Assembly: GCF_002933815.1 (NCBI RefSeq)
Contig: NZ_BEYR01000005.1
Span: 245,974-309,973, forward strand
Source of the DNA: Sphingobacterium sp. HMA12
Lineage (GTDB): Bacteria > Bacteroidota > Bacteroidia > Sphingobacteriales > Sphingobacteriaceae
DNA: 64,000 nucleotides
Direction of reading: 5' to 3'
Made by a program: the position numbers and the translations under genes. Under the pieces are notes generated by a model. That model worked only from the letters and a program-made list of their open reading frames with translations. It had not been told where the DNA came from and searched no databases. Positions 1 through 9,427 of this stretch are shown here, in pieces (the stretch's first letter is position 1; the number at the start of each line of letters is the position of its first letter).

Positions 1-771
1 CGTCGTGTGCCATCCAGGGATAACCGAAGTTGCAAAGTCCATGGATACAATCGTATGTACAGAAAGTACCAGTGGCGTTGAAATACCCGCCAAGATCAAT
101 GACACGATTTCAAAACGTTGCCAAGTCTTCACAGAACCATTCCAGCCGAATGATAATACAGAATAAATCTTTTGTTTTAATCCAGTAGCACGGTCACGGA
201 TAGTCGCGATATCAGGCAACAAACCACAGTACCAGAATACCAAGGATACTGTAAAGTATGTTGAGATCGCGAATGCATCCCATACCAATGGAGAGTTGAA
301 GTTTACCCAAAGTGATCCAAATTGATTTGGAAGCGGGAAAATCCAATAAGCCAACCAAGGACGACCCATGTGAGCGACAACGTAGGTAGCCGCACAGATT
401 ACCGCAAAGATCGTCATCGCCTCTGCGGAACGGTTGATTGAGTTACGCCAGTTCTGACGGAAAATTAATAATACAGCTGAAATCAACGTACCAGCGTGAC
501 CGATACCAACCCACCATACAAAGTCGGTGATATCCCAAGCCCAGCCTACAGTTTTATTCAGACCCCAAGCGCCGATACCTGTCCAAAAGGTATAACTAAC
601 GCTAACTACCCATAATAAAGCTCCTAATACAGCAACGGTAAAACCAATCCACCATGCTTTATTTGGTTTATTTTCAACCGGTAGTAAGATATCATCCGTA
701 ATTTTTGCATACGTGATGTCTTTACCGGTCATTAATGGTTCTCTTAATATTGATTCGTTATGCGATGACAT
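1..771 (-). CDS. actC: Alternative complex III subunit ActC (NrfD/PsrC-like membrane protein), 3' end outside window
   Basis: ActC is the NrfD-type integral membrane subunit of alternative complex III, which oxidises menaquinol and passes electrons to the haem subunits. Reading leftwards from the ATG at 771-769 the frame stays open for 257 codons to the window edge, so the C-terminal part is missing. The translation begins MSSHNESILREPLMTGKDI and then shows several hydrophobic segments, including VAVLGALLWVVSVSYTFWTG and the NrfD-like stretch FVWWVGIGHAGTLISAVLL. It ends at the edge in SVIPGWHTT, a conserved-looking loop. It lies 29 bp downstream of actB on the same strand, so the order actA-actB-actC matches known act operons. 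The quinone site cannot be assessed from the visible part. An alternative would be another NrfD family member, but the neighbours make ActC very likely. Confidence 0.9.
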   Translation of the reverse strand, partial: MSSHNESILREPLMTGKDITYAKITDDILLPVENKPNKAWWIGFTVAVLGALLWVVSVSYTFWTGIGAWGLNKTVGWAWDITDFVWWVGIGHAGTLISAVLLIFRQNWRNSINRSAEAMTIFAVICAATYVVAHMGRPWLAYWIFPLPNQFGSLWVNFNSPLVWDAFAISTYFTVSLVFWYCGLLPDIATIRDRATGLKQKIYSVLSFGWNGSVKTWQRFEIVSLILAGISTPLVLSVHTIVSMDFATSVIPGWHTT

Positions 772-800
772 AGTAATTTTATTTCAAATATTGTACAAGA

Positions 801-3800
801 TTACGCCTCAAAAGTGTTTCTAACTTTTGTCATATAACCGATACCCGGTTGAACATTGATTTCCTCAAGTACGTAATAAACACGCTCATTGCGCAATGCT
901 TTGGATACTTCTGATTCTGGATCGTTAGCGTCACCAAAGATGATTGCATTTGCCGAACATGCTTGTTGACAAGCCATTTGGATATCGCCATCTTTCACTT
1001 TACGATTTTCGATCTTAGCTTGCAATTTACCTGCTTGGATACGTTGGATACACATTGAACATTTTTCCATTACCCCACGTGAACGCGTTACCACATCTGG
1101 ATTCAATACCAATTGTGTGAACTCATTGTTCAAGTAGTTGTCAAAACGTGAATCATTCCAGTAAGCAAACCAGTTGAAACGACGTACTTTGAAAGGACAG
1201 TTGTTCGCACAGTAACGTGTACCGAAACAACGGTTGTAAGCCATATGGTTTAGACCTTCTGAAGAGTGTACTGTTGCCAATACCGGACAAACCGTTTCAC
1301 AAGGTGCGTGACCACAGTGCTGACACAACATCGGTTGATGAACAACAGTGATATCTTCGAAATCTAAGTCAGCCGAAGCTTTCGCAATTTCTTTCTCTTT
1401 TGTCAGATCTTGATCTTTGCCTTCGATTGTATAGTAACGGTCAATACGTAACCAGTGCATCTCACGACGACGACGAACCTCATCACGACCTACAACAGGA
1501 ATATTATTTTCTACGTTACAAGCTACGATACAAGCACCACAACCTGTACATGCGTTCAAGTCGATCGCCATCACCCATTTGTGACCCGGTTGCTCGTATT
1601 TGTTCCACAAATCGTACGTTTTGTGATTATCTGTAAAGCGTCCTGCCTCAGAGTTAGGATCTTTCAAATATTTCGCGAATGTCGTCTCACGAATCACGTT
1701 ACGACCTTCGATCGTATGGTGTGTTTGTGTTTGTGCCAATTGGTAAGTTCCAGAAGCTTTCGCTACAGTTGCTTTTGCAACACCCTGAACAGTACCATTG
1801 ATGATCGAAGCAAACGGGAATGCGTTTTTACCAACTTCATTACCTGCTTTACCAACTTTCGTACGACCGTAACCTACAGCAATTGAAACCGTTCCTTGTG
1901 CTTGACCAGGTTGTTGTACAACCGGCAATTCCAATTCAACACCATTTGCTTTTACAGTTACTTTGCCATCTTCACCCAAGCCTAGTTTTTCAGCATCTTT
2001 AGGGTTTAGGGCAGCATAGTTGTCCCAAGTTACCTTAGATACTGGATCAGGCAATTCCTGTAAGTAAGCATTGTTTGCATAACGACCATCGCGAAGAGCA
2101 GAAGGCTCGTAAAGTTTCAATTCAAACTCACCAGTAATTGCTTTGCTAGAAGCTTCGATAGCGGCAGCGGCAGCAGCAGCATTTCCTGTAAAAGCAGGAG
2201 CAGTTGCAGCTTTAGCACCTTTATATTCAAAACCAGTTTGCAATACAGCATCCCAGTTTTTTGTAGAACCAGCTAAGATTTGTGTAGACCACAAGTTCTT
2301 AACGAAGTTGTACATATCCGTTGTGTTTCCTGCCCAAGTCAACAAGCTTTGTTCAACTTGACGTGTTTGGAAAACAGGATTGATTGTTGGTTGAACGATC
2401 GAATACAAACCTTCTTTCGGATTTGCGTCACCCCAAGACTCCAAGAAAGTACTTGCAGGCGCGATCGCTGTCAATTCCGAAGCTGTCTCATCAGCACGTT
2501 GTGCAAATGATAAGGTGAAAGGAATTTGTTTCAATGCCGATTTTACATCCTCTGCTTTGAAGTAATCGTAAACAGGGTTGCTGTTCAAGAAGAACGCAGC
2601 ACCTACCTGTCCACCTTTAGCAGCAGCCAAGAATGCCTGGAAGGATGAATCAGAACCTTGGTATTGTTTCGAGTAGTTATCTAAATCAATGATTGTACCG
2701 TAAGCGCCCAATGCAACGTTGATTGCATTGACCAATACCTGAACATTCACATCGTTTGAACCGGCAACAACTACGGCAGCGCCTTTGCTGTTTACCAATT
2801 CTTTTGCCGCTAGCGCTACACCTTTTTGTGCTTTTTTGTTGGCAGTAGCACCAGCCAACGATTGACCAGTGATTGCATTATATAAAGCGATCAAAGTTGC
2901 ACCTTCTTCCGAAGGTTTGATAGCGATACGCGCATCCGCATTTGTACCCGTCATCGAAAGACCGGATTCAAATTGCACGTGACGTGACATCTTGCCATTT
3001 TTCAATGATTTGTAGTCACGGTTTTTAGCGTATTGTTGTGTATGCTCCTCACCTGCCAACCAAGTTCCTAAGAAATCAGCGGCAACTGAAACGATTACAT
3101 TTGCTTTATCAAAATTGTATGAAGGAACTACAGCTTTACCAAAAGAAGCTTTATTAGCTTCGATAATACCACTGTAAGAAACAGCATCGTATTGTACGTG
3201 GTTAACTGTAGGGAATTTCGTTGCGAAAGCAGCGATTGCTGCCAGGGTTGAAGGACTGTTTACTGTATTAGAAACGATCGTAATTTGTTTACCAGAAGAT
3301 GCTGCCGCAGTCAATGCTTTAACAACTTCCCCATCCAATTTAGACCATTCTACATCTTGACCTTTCAATTGCGCTTGTTTCAGTTTAGACTCATCGTATA
3401 AATCCAGTACCGAAGCAGCCGTAGTTGAATCCAAACCTTGGTTCAAACCAATTGCATTCGGGTTGGGCTCTACATTGATTGGACGACCTTCGCGCGTTTT
3501 AACCAAGATACTTTGACCATTGAATGTCGAAGCATAGTAGTTAGGGATACCTGGAGTTACCTCTTCAGGCTTAATCAAATAAGGAACTGCCTTATGCACA
3601 GGAGTACGGTTACAAGCCGCTAAAGAAACAGCACCCAAACCAAAACCTAATGCTTTCAAGAAGTCACGGCGAGGAGTTTTTGTACTCAAGCCAGCTTCGT
3701 TTAATACATCTTCTACAGGAATAGATTCGGCAAATTCACCCTTGCTTCCCTCAACGAAAGCAGGAGTTTGATTTAACTCTTCCAAACCTTTCCAATATTT

Positions 3801-3815
3801 TTTATTGCTATCCAT
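801..3815 (-). CDS. actB: Alternative complex III subunit ActB (Tat-exported molybdopterin-like and 4Fe-4S protein)
   Basis: Periplasmic iron-sulfur subunit of alternative complex III, 1004 residues. The N-terminus carries a twin-arginine motif RRDFLKALG (Arg 49-50), followed by SLAAC, which resembles a lipobox with Cys68, so the protein may be exported folded and lipidated. The large central part corresponds to a molybdopterin-oxidoreductase-like fold, which in this family lacks the cofactor. The C-terminal quarter is a ferredoxin-type domain with four cysteine clusters: CTGCGACIVACN (about 752), CQHCGHAPCETVCP (about 828), CFGTRYCANNCP (about 861), and CSMCIQRI plus CQQAC (about 917-955). 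That arrangement fits three 4Fe-4S clusters and one 3Fe-4S cluster, as known for ActB. It sits 37 bp downstream of actA and 29 bp upstream of actC, consistent with one operon. No frameshift or missing cluster is seen. Confidence 0.95.
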   Translation of the reverse strand: MDSNKKYWKGLEELNQTPAFVEGSKGEFAESIPVEDVLNEAGLSTKTPRRDFLKALGFGLGAVSLAACNRTPVHKAVPYLIKPEEVTPGIPNYYASTFNGQSILVKTREGRPINVEPNPNAIGLNQGLDSTTAASVLDLYDESKLKQAQLKGQDVEWSKLDGEVVKALTAAASSGKQITIVSNTVNSPSTLAAIAAFATKFPTVNHVQYDAVSYSGIIEANKASFGKAVVPSYNFDKANVIVSVAADFLGTWLAGEEHTQQYAKNRDYKSLKNGKMSRHVQFESGLSMTGTNADARIAIKPSEEGATLIALYNAITGQSLAGATANKKAQKGVALAAKELVNSKGAAVVVAGSNDVNVQVLVNAINVALGAYGTIIDLDNYSKQYQGSDSSFQAFLAAAKGGQVGAAFFLNSNPVYDYFKAEDVKSALKQIPFTLSFAQRADETASELTAIAPASTFLESWGDANPKEGLYSIVQPTINPVFQTRQVEQSLLTWAGNTTDMYNFVKNLWSTQILAGSTKNWDAVLQTGFEYKGAKAATAPAFTGNAAAAAAAIEASSKAITGEFELKLYEPSALRDGRYANNAYLQELPDPVSKVTWDNYAALNPKDAEKLGLGEDGKVTVKANGVELELPVVQQPGQAQGTVSIAVGYGRTKVGKAGNEVGKNAFPFASIINGTVQGVAKATVAKASGTYQLAQTQTHHTIEGRNVIRETTFAKYLKDPNSEAGRFTDNHKTYDLWNKYEQPGHKWVMAIDLNACTGCGACIVACNVENNIPVVGRDEVRRRREMHWLRIDRYYTIEGKDQDLTKEKEIAKASADLDFEDITVVHQPMLCQHCGHAPCETVCPVLATVHSSEGLNHMAYNRCFGTRYCANNCPFKVRRFNWFAYWNDSRFDNYLNNEFTQLVLNPDVVTRSRGVMEKCSMCIQRIQAGKLQAKIENRKVKDGDIQMACQQACSANAIIFGDANDPESEVSKALRNERVYYVLEEINVQPGIGYMTKVRNTFEA

Positions 3816-3852
3816 TTAAGCTGTATATAAGATTGCGTATTTCAAATAATTA

Positions 3853-5124
3853 TTAATAGTGACATTTACCACACTCAAGACCACCGATCATGGCTGCAGT
3901 CATTTTCTCACCTTTCTTAATTCTTTCGTGTGCCTTGATCAGATCTTCATAATATTTATTATCTGATTTGATATCCGTCTTTTTGTGACAGTCCACACAC
4001 CATTTCATCGTCAATGGAGAGTATTGATATACCTCTTCCATATTTTGGATCGGTCCGTGACAAGTCTGACACTCTACTCCTGCGACCACAACGTGTTGTG
4101 AGTGATTGAAGTAAGCAAAATCAGGCAAGTTGTGGATACGAACCCATTGAATTGGTTTTGGATTATTACCATAAGTACGTGTCTCAGGATTCCAGTCTAA
4201 CGCACGATAGATCTTCGCGATTTCCGGAGAAATATCACCATTGTAATGCTCAGAAGCAGTGACTGTGTTGTGACAGTTCATACATACGTTAGCCGATGGT
4301 ATAGATGCATTTTTAGATTTAAATGCACCACCGTGACAGTATTGACACTCAATTTTATTTACACCAGCGTGGATTTGGTGTGAGAACTTAATAGGTTGAA
4401 CAGGCTTGTAACCTTCGTGAACACCAACGTTCCACATTGTTTTCCAACCACCTACTGCCAACAGAGCAACAAGCATCAACACGGTGAATCCAACCAATTT
4501 TTTGTTTTTGACGAATGCTTTCGCAAACTTCACAAAACGTTGATTGTCTTCAGGTTCTTGTTGCGCTGCAATCGCTTCCTGATTCTTAGCAATAACATTT
4601 TCTAAGGTACGGATCACACGGTTCAACACCACGATCACAACAACCGCCAAAACAACAACCGCGATCAAGCCCAAAATCATGAACATAGATGCATTGTCAT
4701 CTTTTGCAGCTGCGCCACCTGTAGCAGCATCTTTTGGTTTTTCCTTCGACGCGTCAGTGATGTAAGCCAATACAGATTTAATCTGATCGTCAGATAAATC
4801 AGTAAAAGAAGTCATCACAGACTTGTTGTACTCTTCAAAGATTTTAACCGCTTCGGCATCACCAGAAGCAATTAAAGCTTGAGAGTTACGAATCCACTTG
4901 ATTAACCAAGCTTCATCTTTAGTCTCCGGAATTCCTTTCAACGCAGGTCCAACAACTTTTCTGTCGATTGCGTGACAGGATGTACACTTAGATTTGAAGA
5001 TTTTTTCACCTTCCTTGACATCTTGCGCATGCAACGTCGTAACGGCAAATAATAGCATCAAACTCGTTGACACCACCCTCGCAAGGCTTCCCAAAACGGA
5101 TGAGATAGTTCTCATATTTAGCAC
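3853..5124 (-). CDS. actA: Alternative complex III subunit ActA, six-haem c-type cytochrome
   Basis: Multihaem cytochrome c subunit of alternative complex III. In the 423 residues there are six CXXCH haem sites: CTSCH (47), CQYCH (about 258), CMNCH (about 279), CQTCH (about 350), CVDCH (about 374) and CGKCH at the extreme C-terminus. After a signal peptide ending near HAQ (34), the first haem lies in a separate monohaem cytochrome-c-like domain. Two hydrophobic segments follow (about 147-170 and 208-226), and then the pentahaem part. The classic ActA is pentahaem, so the N-terminal part looks like a fused monohaem cytochrome, similar to ActE. It is the first gene of the act operon. ATG at 5124 is used; Met4 (5115) is possible. 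No Shine-Dalgarno sequence is seen. A promoter-like match lies at 5200-5233. Confidence 0.93.
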   Translation of the reverse strand: MLNMRTISSVLGSLARVVSTSLMLLFAVTTLHAQDVKEGEKIFKSKCTSCHAIDRKVVGPALKGIPETKDEAWLIKWIRNSQALIASGDAEAVKIFEEYNKSVMTSFTDLSDDQIKSVLAYITDASKEKPKDAATGGAAAKDDNASMFMILGLIAVVVLAVVVIVVLNRVIRTLENVIAKNQEAIAAQQEPEDNQRFVKFAKAFVKNKKLVGFTVLMLVALLAVGGWKTMWNVGVHEGYKPVQPIKFSHQIHAGVNKIECQYCHGGAFKSKNASIPSANVCMNCHNTVTASEHYNGDISPEIAKIYRALDWNPETRTYGNNPKPIQWVRIHNLPDFAYFNHSQHVVVAGVECQTCHGPIQNMEEVYQYSPLTMKWCVDCHKKTDIKSDNKYYEDLIKAHERIKKGEKMTAAMIGGLECGKCHY

Positions 5125-5199
5125 TTTATACTATTTATTTGTGAATGTAAAAAATTAACTCCCATGGTTAAAGGAGCCACTACCCCCCTAACAATGCCA

Positions 5200-5233
5200 C
5201 AAAAGTATGATTTATTAACAAATCGCTGACAAT
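5200..5233 (-). promoter_or_regulatory. Probable promoter of the act operon
   Basis: On the minus strand the sequence reads ATTG (5233-5230), 22 bp, then TACTTTTG (5207-5200). The second box fits the Bacteroidota -7 consensus TAnnTTTG exactly, and the first resembles the -33 TTTG box. Transcription would start about 70 bp upstream of the actA ATG. Sequence match only. Confidence 0.5.
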
Positions 5234-5306
5234 TTTGTGACCTTTAATATCAATTTATAATCATTCTAAACAATTGCCTTTAAACCACCATTAAATCACT
5301 ATTATG

Positions 5307-5322
5307 CGAACGAAGTCGTTCG
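5307..5322. promoter_or_regulatory. 7-bp inverted repeat upstream of the act promoter
   Basis: CGAACGA and TCGTTCG are perfect reverse complements separated by AG. The palindrome lies about 75 bp upstream of the predicted act -33 box. It could be a regulator-binding site or a small hairpin; nothing indicates which protein would bind. Confidence 0.3.
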
Positions 5323-5544
5323 ATTGCTACAACTTTTCACTACGGCAATCCTCCAAATATAAGACATTACCATGACAATTTAAAATAGCTGAATATCAAG
5401 CGTATTTCAAGCTGAAAAAATACTTTTTCATATTAATTCCGTAACTTTATAAGAATAAAATGCGCTAATGTGGCGACAGTATTTTCTTGCTCCTAGTTAC
5501 TTATTGCGCCTAGGAGTGTGGAATGCATCAAACAGACAACGAAG

Positions 5545-5925
5545 ATGGAAACGAATAAAAAACACAACCCGTTAAGCAAAGAAGAGGAATATGTGATTGT
5601 GCATAAAGGGACAGAGCGTCCTTTTACGGGAGCACTTTTGGACAATAAAGTGAAGGGAACCTATATTTGTCGACGTTGCGAAAGCCCGCTGTACCGTTCA
5701 GAGTCAAAATTTGAATCGGGTTGTGGATGGCCGAGCTTTGACGACGAAATACCCGGAGCGGTCACCCGGATTACGGATGCAGATGGACGTCGGACAGAAA
5801 TCCTCTGCAGTGCATGTGGAGCACACCTGGGCCATGTCTTTCTTGGGGAAGGTTTTACGGCAAAAAACACGCGCCATTGTGTCAACTCAATTTCAATGAA
5901 ATTCGTAGCGGATACTACAGTGTGA
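5545..5925 (+). CDS. msrB: Peptide-methionine (R)-S-oxide reductase MsrB
   Basis: Reduces methionine-R-sulfoxide in proteins, repairing oxidative damage. The 126-residue product is a single MsrB domain. It has the two zinc-binding CxxC pairs CRRC and CSAC, the GCGWPSF substrate-pocket motif, HLGHVF, and the resolving/catalytic region RHCVNS near the C-terminus. No signal peptide is seen, so it is probably cytoplasmic. I chose ATG 5545 because it gives the normal domain start (METNKK...PLSKEEEY); an upstream GTG at 5518 follows TAGGAG and would add nine residues. The gene is divergent from actA. Its last 11 bp overlap the end of the convergent lacI-type gene (5915-6925), so the two genes share their tails and no terminator fits between them. 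Confidence 0.93.
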   Translation: METNKKHNPLSKEEEYVIVHKGTERPFTGALLDNKVKGTYICRRCESPLYRSESKFESGCGWPSFDDEIPGAVTRITDADGRRTEILCSACGAHLGHVFLGEGFTAKNTRHCVNSISMKFVADTTV

Positions 5926-6925
5926 CCTTTGCTTTTGTCGACTCACGAATTTTCAATTCACAAGGCAACACCATCTTACGTGTTGCTTTTATTTTACCCT
6001 GTAAGCGAAGCAAAAGTATATTGATTAGGTTTTCCGCGATTTCCTTGATCGGTTGGGAGACAACAGTGATCGAAGGCTCCAATAATTTAAATACAGTATG
6101 ATCATCGAAAGCGATCATCGCCGGCATGACAAAATTATATTTCTTCGATGCCTTCAATCCTGAAATTGCCAAGTAATTCGTCGAAAACAAAACAGCATCC
6201 AGGCGATTCTCACAAATAAAATCATGGAGAGACTCCATTGCTTCATCATCCGAGGCATCCATTTGAACTTTCTGAATAAAACTTTGCTGTTTATTATTGT
6301 CCATCGCTTTCAGATAACCTTCCGAACGCTCCTTCATCTGGGTCTGATCCGAATATAAAGACACAAAACCGATGCGCTTATAACCCTGCAGGCACAAGTG
6401 ACTCGTTGCGTCAAAAGCACCCTGAAAATTGTCGGCCCCGACATAGTCTGTTTCCAGCTCCGGAAAATAGCGGTCAAAAAGGACCACGGGAATATTACTT
6501 TGCTGCAATTGCTTCACCGTATCTTCCAAACCATCCGAAGGCGTAATAATGAACCCGTCAACCTGACGATCGTAAAACATCTGGATCAGCTCCTTCGCCT
6601 TCTCGACATCGTTATTGGTACTACAATAAATAATACGGTATCCCTGCTCGTAAACTTTGCTTTCGATCAGACGTGCGATATTTCCAAAAAATGGATTTGA
6701 GATATCTTCAATAATCAATCCCAAAATTTTGGTTTTCCCCGTACGTAAGCTTTTCGCCAATTCGTTCGGCTTATACCCCACCTTTTTGACATAATCCAAT
6801 ACGCGCTTAGTCAACGCTTCGCTGATTCGCTTCTCTTTTGCCTTGTCATTCAAAATAAAGGATACTGTAGTTACAGAAATTCCCAACGCCTTTGCGATAT
6901 CACTGATCAGAATACGTTTCTTCAT
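5915..6925 (-). CDS. LacI-family transcriptional regulator
   Basis: A 336-residue LacI/GalR-type regulator. The N-terminus has the helix-turn-helix [20 protein letters not shown] (about 8-27), then the hinge-helix stretch [16 protein letters not shown]. After that comes a periplasmic-binding-protein-like sensor domain starting [14 protein letters not shown], with [13 protein letters not shown] and DGFIITPSD motifs. Such proteins bind operators as dimers and respond to a sugar or sugar derivative. It is divergent from the GH92 gene at 7068, with a 142-bp shared spacer, so it probably controls that gene and itself. Three TTACTAA copies in the spacer are candidate operator parts. The 3' end overlaps msrB by 11 bp tail to tail. 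The ligand cannot be predicted; a mannose-related sugar is a guess from the neighbour. Confidence 0.9.
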   Translation of the reverse strand: MKKRILISDIAKALGISVTTVSFILNDKAKEKRISEALTKRVLDYVKKVGYKPNELAKSLRTGKTKILGLIIEDISNPFFGNIARLIESKVYEQGYRIIYCSTNNDVEKAKELIQMFYDRQVDGFIITPSDGLEDTVKQLQQSNIPVVLFDRYFPELETDYVGADNFQGAFDATSHLCLQGYKRIGFVSLYSDQTQMKERSEGYLKAMDNNKQQSFIQKVQMDASDDEAMESLHDFICENRLDAVLFSTNYLAISGLKASKKYNFVMPAMIAFDDHTVFKLLEPSITVVSQPIKEIAENLINILLLRLQGKIKATRKMVLPCELKIRESTKAKVTL

Positions 6926-6958
6926 GTAGAGTAGGTTTGTTAAGTTTTATTTCGAAGA

Positions 6959-7032
6959 TTACTAAAGTAAAAAATTTAACGACAATTTACTAAAATAATA
7001 ATAAAATTGCGCTAAAAGGTTTTATTTACTAA
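6959..7032. promoter_or_regulatory. Three TTACTAA motifs in the lacI/GH92 divergent spacer
   Basis: TTACTAA occurs at 6959-6965, 6987-6993 and 7026-7032. The first copy is part of an inverted repeat, TTACT-AA-AGTAA (6959-6970). Repeated palindromic sites in the spacer of a divergent regulator fit autoregulation. The region is AT-rich, so chance repeats are possible. Confidence 0.35.
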
Positions 7033-7037
7033 TTTTA
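7006..7037 (+). promoter_or_regulatory. Probable promoter of the GH92 gene
   Basis: ATTG at 7006-7009 is followed after 20 bp by TAATTTTA at 7030-7037, close to the Bacteroidota pair TTTG / TAnnTTTG. It lies 30 bp before the ATG at 7068. The -7 box overlaps the third TTACTAA copy, so a repressor bound there would block transcription. Confidence 0.4.
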
Positions 7038-7067
7038 AGCAGTTTCAAATACCCGAACACAAAACCT

Positions 7068-9350
7068 ATGACAGGAAATAAACTCATCACAACAGTGTTG
7101 GGCACGCTAATTTTACCATTTTGCGTTCAAGCCCAGCAAAATTTAACACAATATGTCAATCCCTTCATTGGCTCAGCGGATCATGGGCACGTCTTTGTCG
7201 GAGCCAATGTACCTTTGGGTGCGGTGCAACTTGGGCCAACACAGATTCCACAGATCTGGGATAAATTCAACGGCTGGGATTGGTGTAGCGGTTATAATTA
7301 CAAAAGCCAGGAAATATTGGGTTTCACGCACACCCATCTAAGCGGAACAGGCATCGGAGATCTAAATGATCTTATGATCGTTCCGGCAAATGGCAAACTG
7401 CAATTGACACCTGCAGAATTCAACAAAATGAATACAGGCTATGGCTCATCCTTCAAAAAAGAAACTGAAGTCGCTAAACCGGGTTTTTACAGTGCCTATC
7501 TGGATGACTATAAGGTCCAGGCAAATTTAACAGCAACGGAAAGGGTTGGTTACCATCAATACCGTTACGAAAAAACTGATAATGCTCACATTTTGATCGA
7601 CTTGGGCTACCATATCAACTGGGATAAACCCACCGACACCTACATCAAGCAGGTCAATGATTCTACCTTCGTTGGTTACCGTTTTTCGACCGGCTGGGCA
7701 ACTGATCAAAAGCTATACTTCGCCATAAAAACTTCGCAACCAATTCAAAAGGTTCGCTTCTTCGATGGCAAGGAAGAAAAACTTGGGCAGACCACATTCA
7801 AAGGACAAGCGATCAAAGCAGCTCTTTTCTTCGATGCGGCCAAAAACAAGACCATTGAACTGAAAGTCGGCATTTCGCCGGTCAGCTCGACCAATGCCTT
7901 AAATAACATCAATGCAGAGATTCCGGGCTGGAATTTTGAGAAAGTGAAACAAGAAGCCGATCAACGTTGGAATAAGACCCTGAACAAGATTCAGTTTGAA
8001 GCGGATAAGGACACCAAGACAATCTTCTATACCGCCTTATACCATACTTACTTTGCACCTACAATTTTCAACGATGCAAACGGCGACTATCTGGGAACGG
8101 ACAAACAGGTGTACGAAAAGCAAGATTTTGTCAATCACACCGTATTTTCCTTATGGGACACTTACCGTGGGCTTCATCCGCTGATGACCATCCTTGAAGA
8201 CCGCAAAATTAATCAGGATTTTATCAAAACAATGCTTGCCATTTATCAACAGCAGGGAAAACTACCGATGTGGCATTTACAGGGTAACGAAACCAATACG
8301 ATGGTTGGGTTGCCGGCCATTCCCGTGATTGCCGATGCATTTCTAAAAGGCATCATTGACGAGAAGGATTATCCTTTGGTATGGGAGGCCGTCAAAACAA
8401 CTGCTATGGGCAATGACCATGGGTTGAAATTCGCGCGCGACCTTACTTACATCCCTATTGATAGCATGGCTAATGAATCCGTGGCCTGGGCATTGGAATA
8501 TGCTATCGCCGATTTTGGTGCTTATAAAATCGCGGAGAAATTAGGAAAGACTGAAGATGCTGCTTATTTCAAAAAACGCTATAAATTATACGAGCAGTAC
8601 TTTGACAAAGAAGTTGGCCACTTTGTTGGCAGAAAAGCCAATGGCGACTTCCGCAGGCCTTTTGATCCATTGATGGCAAAGCATCGTGAAAATGATTACT
8701 GTGAAGGAAATGCATGGCAATATACCTGGCTTGTACCACAGGATGTTACCGGTTTGATCAATCTTTTTGGCGGCGATCAGCAATTTTTAAAGAAACTAGA
8801 TTATTTCACAACCATGTCTTCGGATTTAGGCGGAGAAGCTTCTCCGGATATTTCAGGACTCATTGGCCAATACGCCCAAGGCAATGAGCCGAACCACCAT
8901 ATTCCTTACCTATACGCCTATGCAGGACAGCCATGGAAGGGTGCAGCACTGGCACGCAAGGCGATGACCGATTTCTATACAAATACACCAGCAGGACTCT
9001 GTGGTAACGATGATGTCGGTCAGATGAGCGCATGGTACGTATTCTCTGCGATGGGATTCTATCCATTGAATGCGATGAGCAGTGTTTATGTATTTGGCTC
9101 ACCGATGATGGAACATGCCAACATCAATTTGCCAAATGGTAAAACCTTGGCAATAACCGTAAAAAACCAAGGCAAAGCAAACCAGTACATCAAATCTATC
9201 AAATTGGACGGAAAACCTTACAGCAAGACGTTTATCACACACGCGCAGTTGCTACAGGGCGGTCAGATGGAGATTGAGATGAGCGCTACTCCGAATAAGA
9301 ACTTCGGAAAAAATAAAGCGGACAGACCATCAAGCGTTGACAATAATTAA
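7068..9350 (+). CDS. Glycoside hydrolase family 92, probable exo-alpha-mannosidase
   Basis: GH92 enzymes are calcium-dependent inverting alpha-mannosidases that trim alpha-mannosides from N-glycans or mannans. The 760-residue product begins with a signal peptide (cut near VQAQQN), so it acts in the periplasm or at the outer membrane. The family opening TQYVNPFIGSADHGHVFVGA is clear, followed by GWDWCSGYNY and GFTHTHLSGTG. The C-terminal catalytic region contains LAGEA-like GGEASPDISGL and GNDDVGQMSAWYVFSAMGFY (about 645-664), whose Asp pair matches the catalytic base region. Length is normal for GH92. It stands alone next to the divergent LacI regulator, with no SusCD partner nearby. The linkage specificity (1,2; 1,3; 1,4; 1,6) cannot be told from sequence alone. 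Confidence 0.93.
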   Translation: MTGNKLITTVLGTLILPFCVQAQQNLTQYVNPFIGSADHGHVFVGANVPLGAVQLGPTQIPQIWDKFNGWDWCSGYNYKSQEILGFTHTHLSGTGIGDLNDLMIVPANGKLQLTPAEFNKMNTGYGSSFKKETEVAKPGFYSAYLDDYKVQANLTATERVGYHQYRYEKTDNAHILIDLGYHINWDKPTDTYIKQVNDSTFVGYRFSTGWATDQKLYFAIKTSQPIQKVRFFDGKEEKLGQTTFKGQAIKAALFFDAAKNKTIELKVGISPVSSTNALNNINAEIPGWNFEKVKQEADQRWNKTLNKIQFEADKDTKTIFYTALYHTYFAPTIFNDANGDYLGTDKQVYEKQDFVNHTVFSLWDTYRGLHPLMTILEDRKINQDFIKTMLAIYQQQGKLPMWHLQGNETNTMVGLPAIPVIADAFLKGIIDEKDYPLVWEAVKTTAMGNDHGLKFARDLTYIPIDSMANESVAWALEYAIADFGAYKIAEKLGKTEDAAYFKKRYKLYEQYFDKEVGHFVGRKANGDFRRPFDPLMAKHRENDYCEGNAWQYTWLVPQDVTGLINLFGGDQQFLKKLDYFTTMSSDLGGEASPDISGLIGQYAQGNEPNHHIPYLYAYAGQPWKGAALARKAMTDFYTNTPAGLCGNDDVGQMSAWYVFSAMGFYPLNAMSSVYVFGSPMMEHANINLPNGKTLAITVKNQGKANQYIKSIKLDGKPYSKTFITHAQLLQGGQMEIEMSATPNKNFGKNKADRPSSVDNN

Positions 9351-9427
9351 CTGAAAAATTGTCAGCAAAACATTAGTGGATTAATATTTGTTAATACCTT
9401 ACTATATAAATTTAAGGAGAACAAAAA

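Larger units (their letters stand above)
5125..5544. other. Intergenic region between divergent actA and msrB
   Basis: A 420-bp divergent spacer without a convincing gene. It holds the probable act promoter (5200-5233) and a perfect 7-bp inverted repeat, CGAACGA-AG-TCGTTCG, at 5307-5322. For msrB a weak TAACTTTA lies at 5442-5449, without a good partner 19-22 bp upstream. An in-frame GTG at 5518 follows a TAGGAG sequence and would extend MsrB by nine residues. Confidence 0.5.

Noticed and set aside
1400-1886. Plus-strand frames opposite actB
   Set aside because: They are antisense to a clearly coding gene with conserved iron-sulfur motifs and have unlikely Cys- and His-rich compositions.
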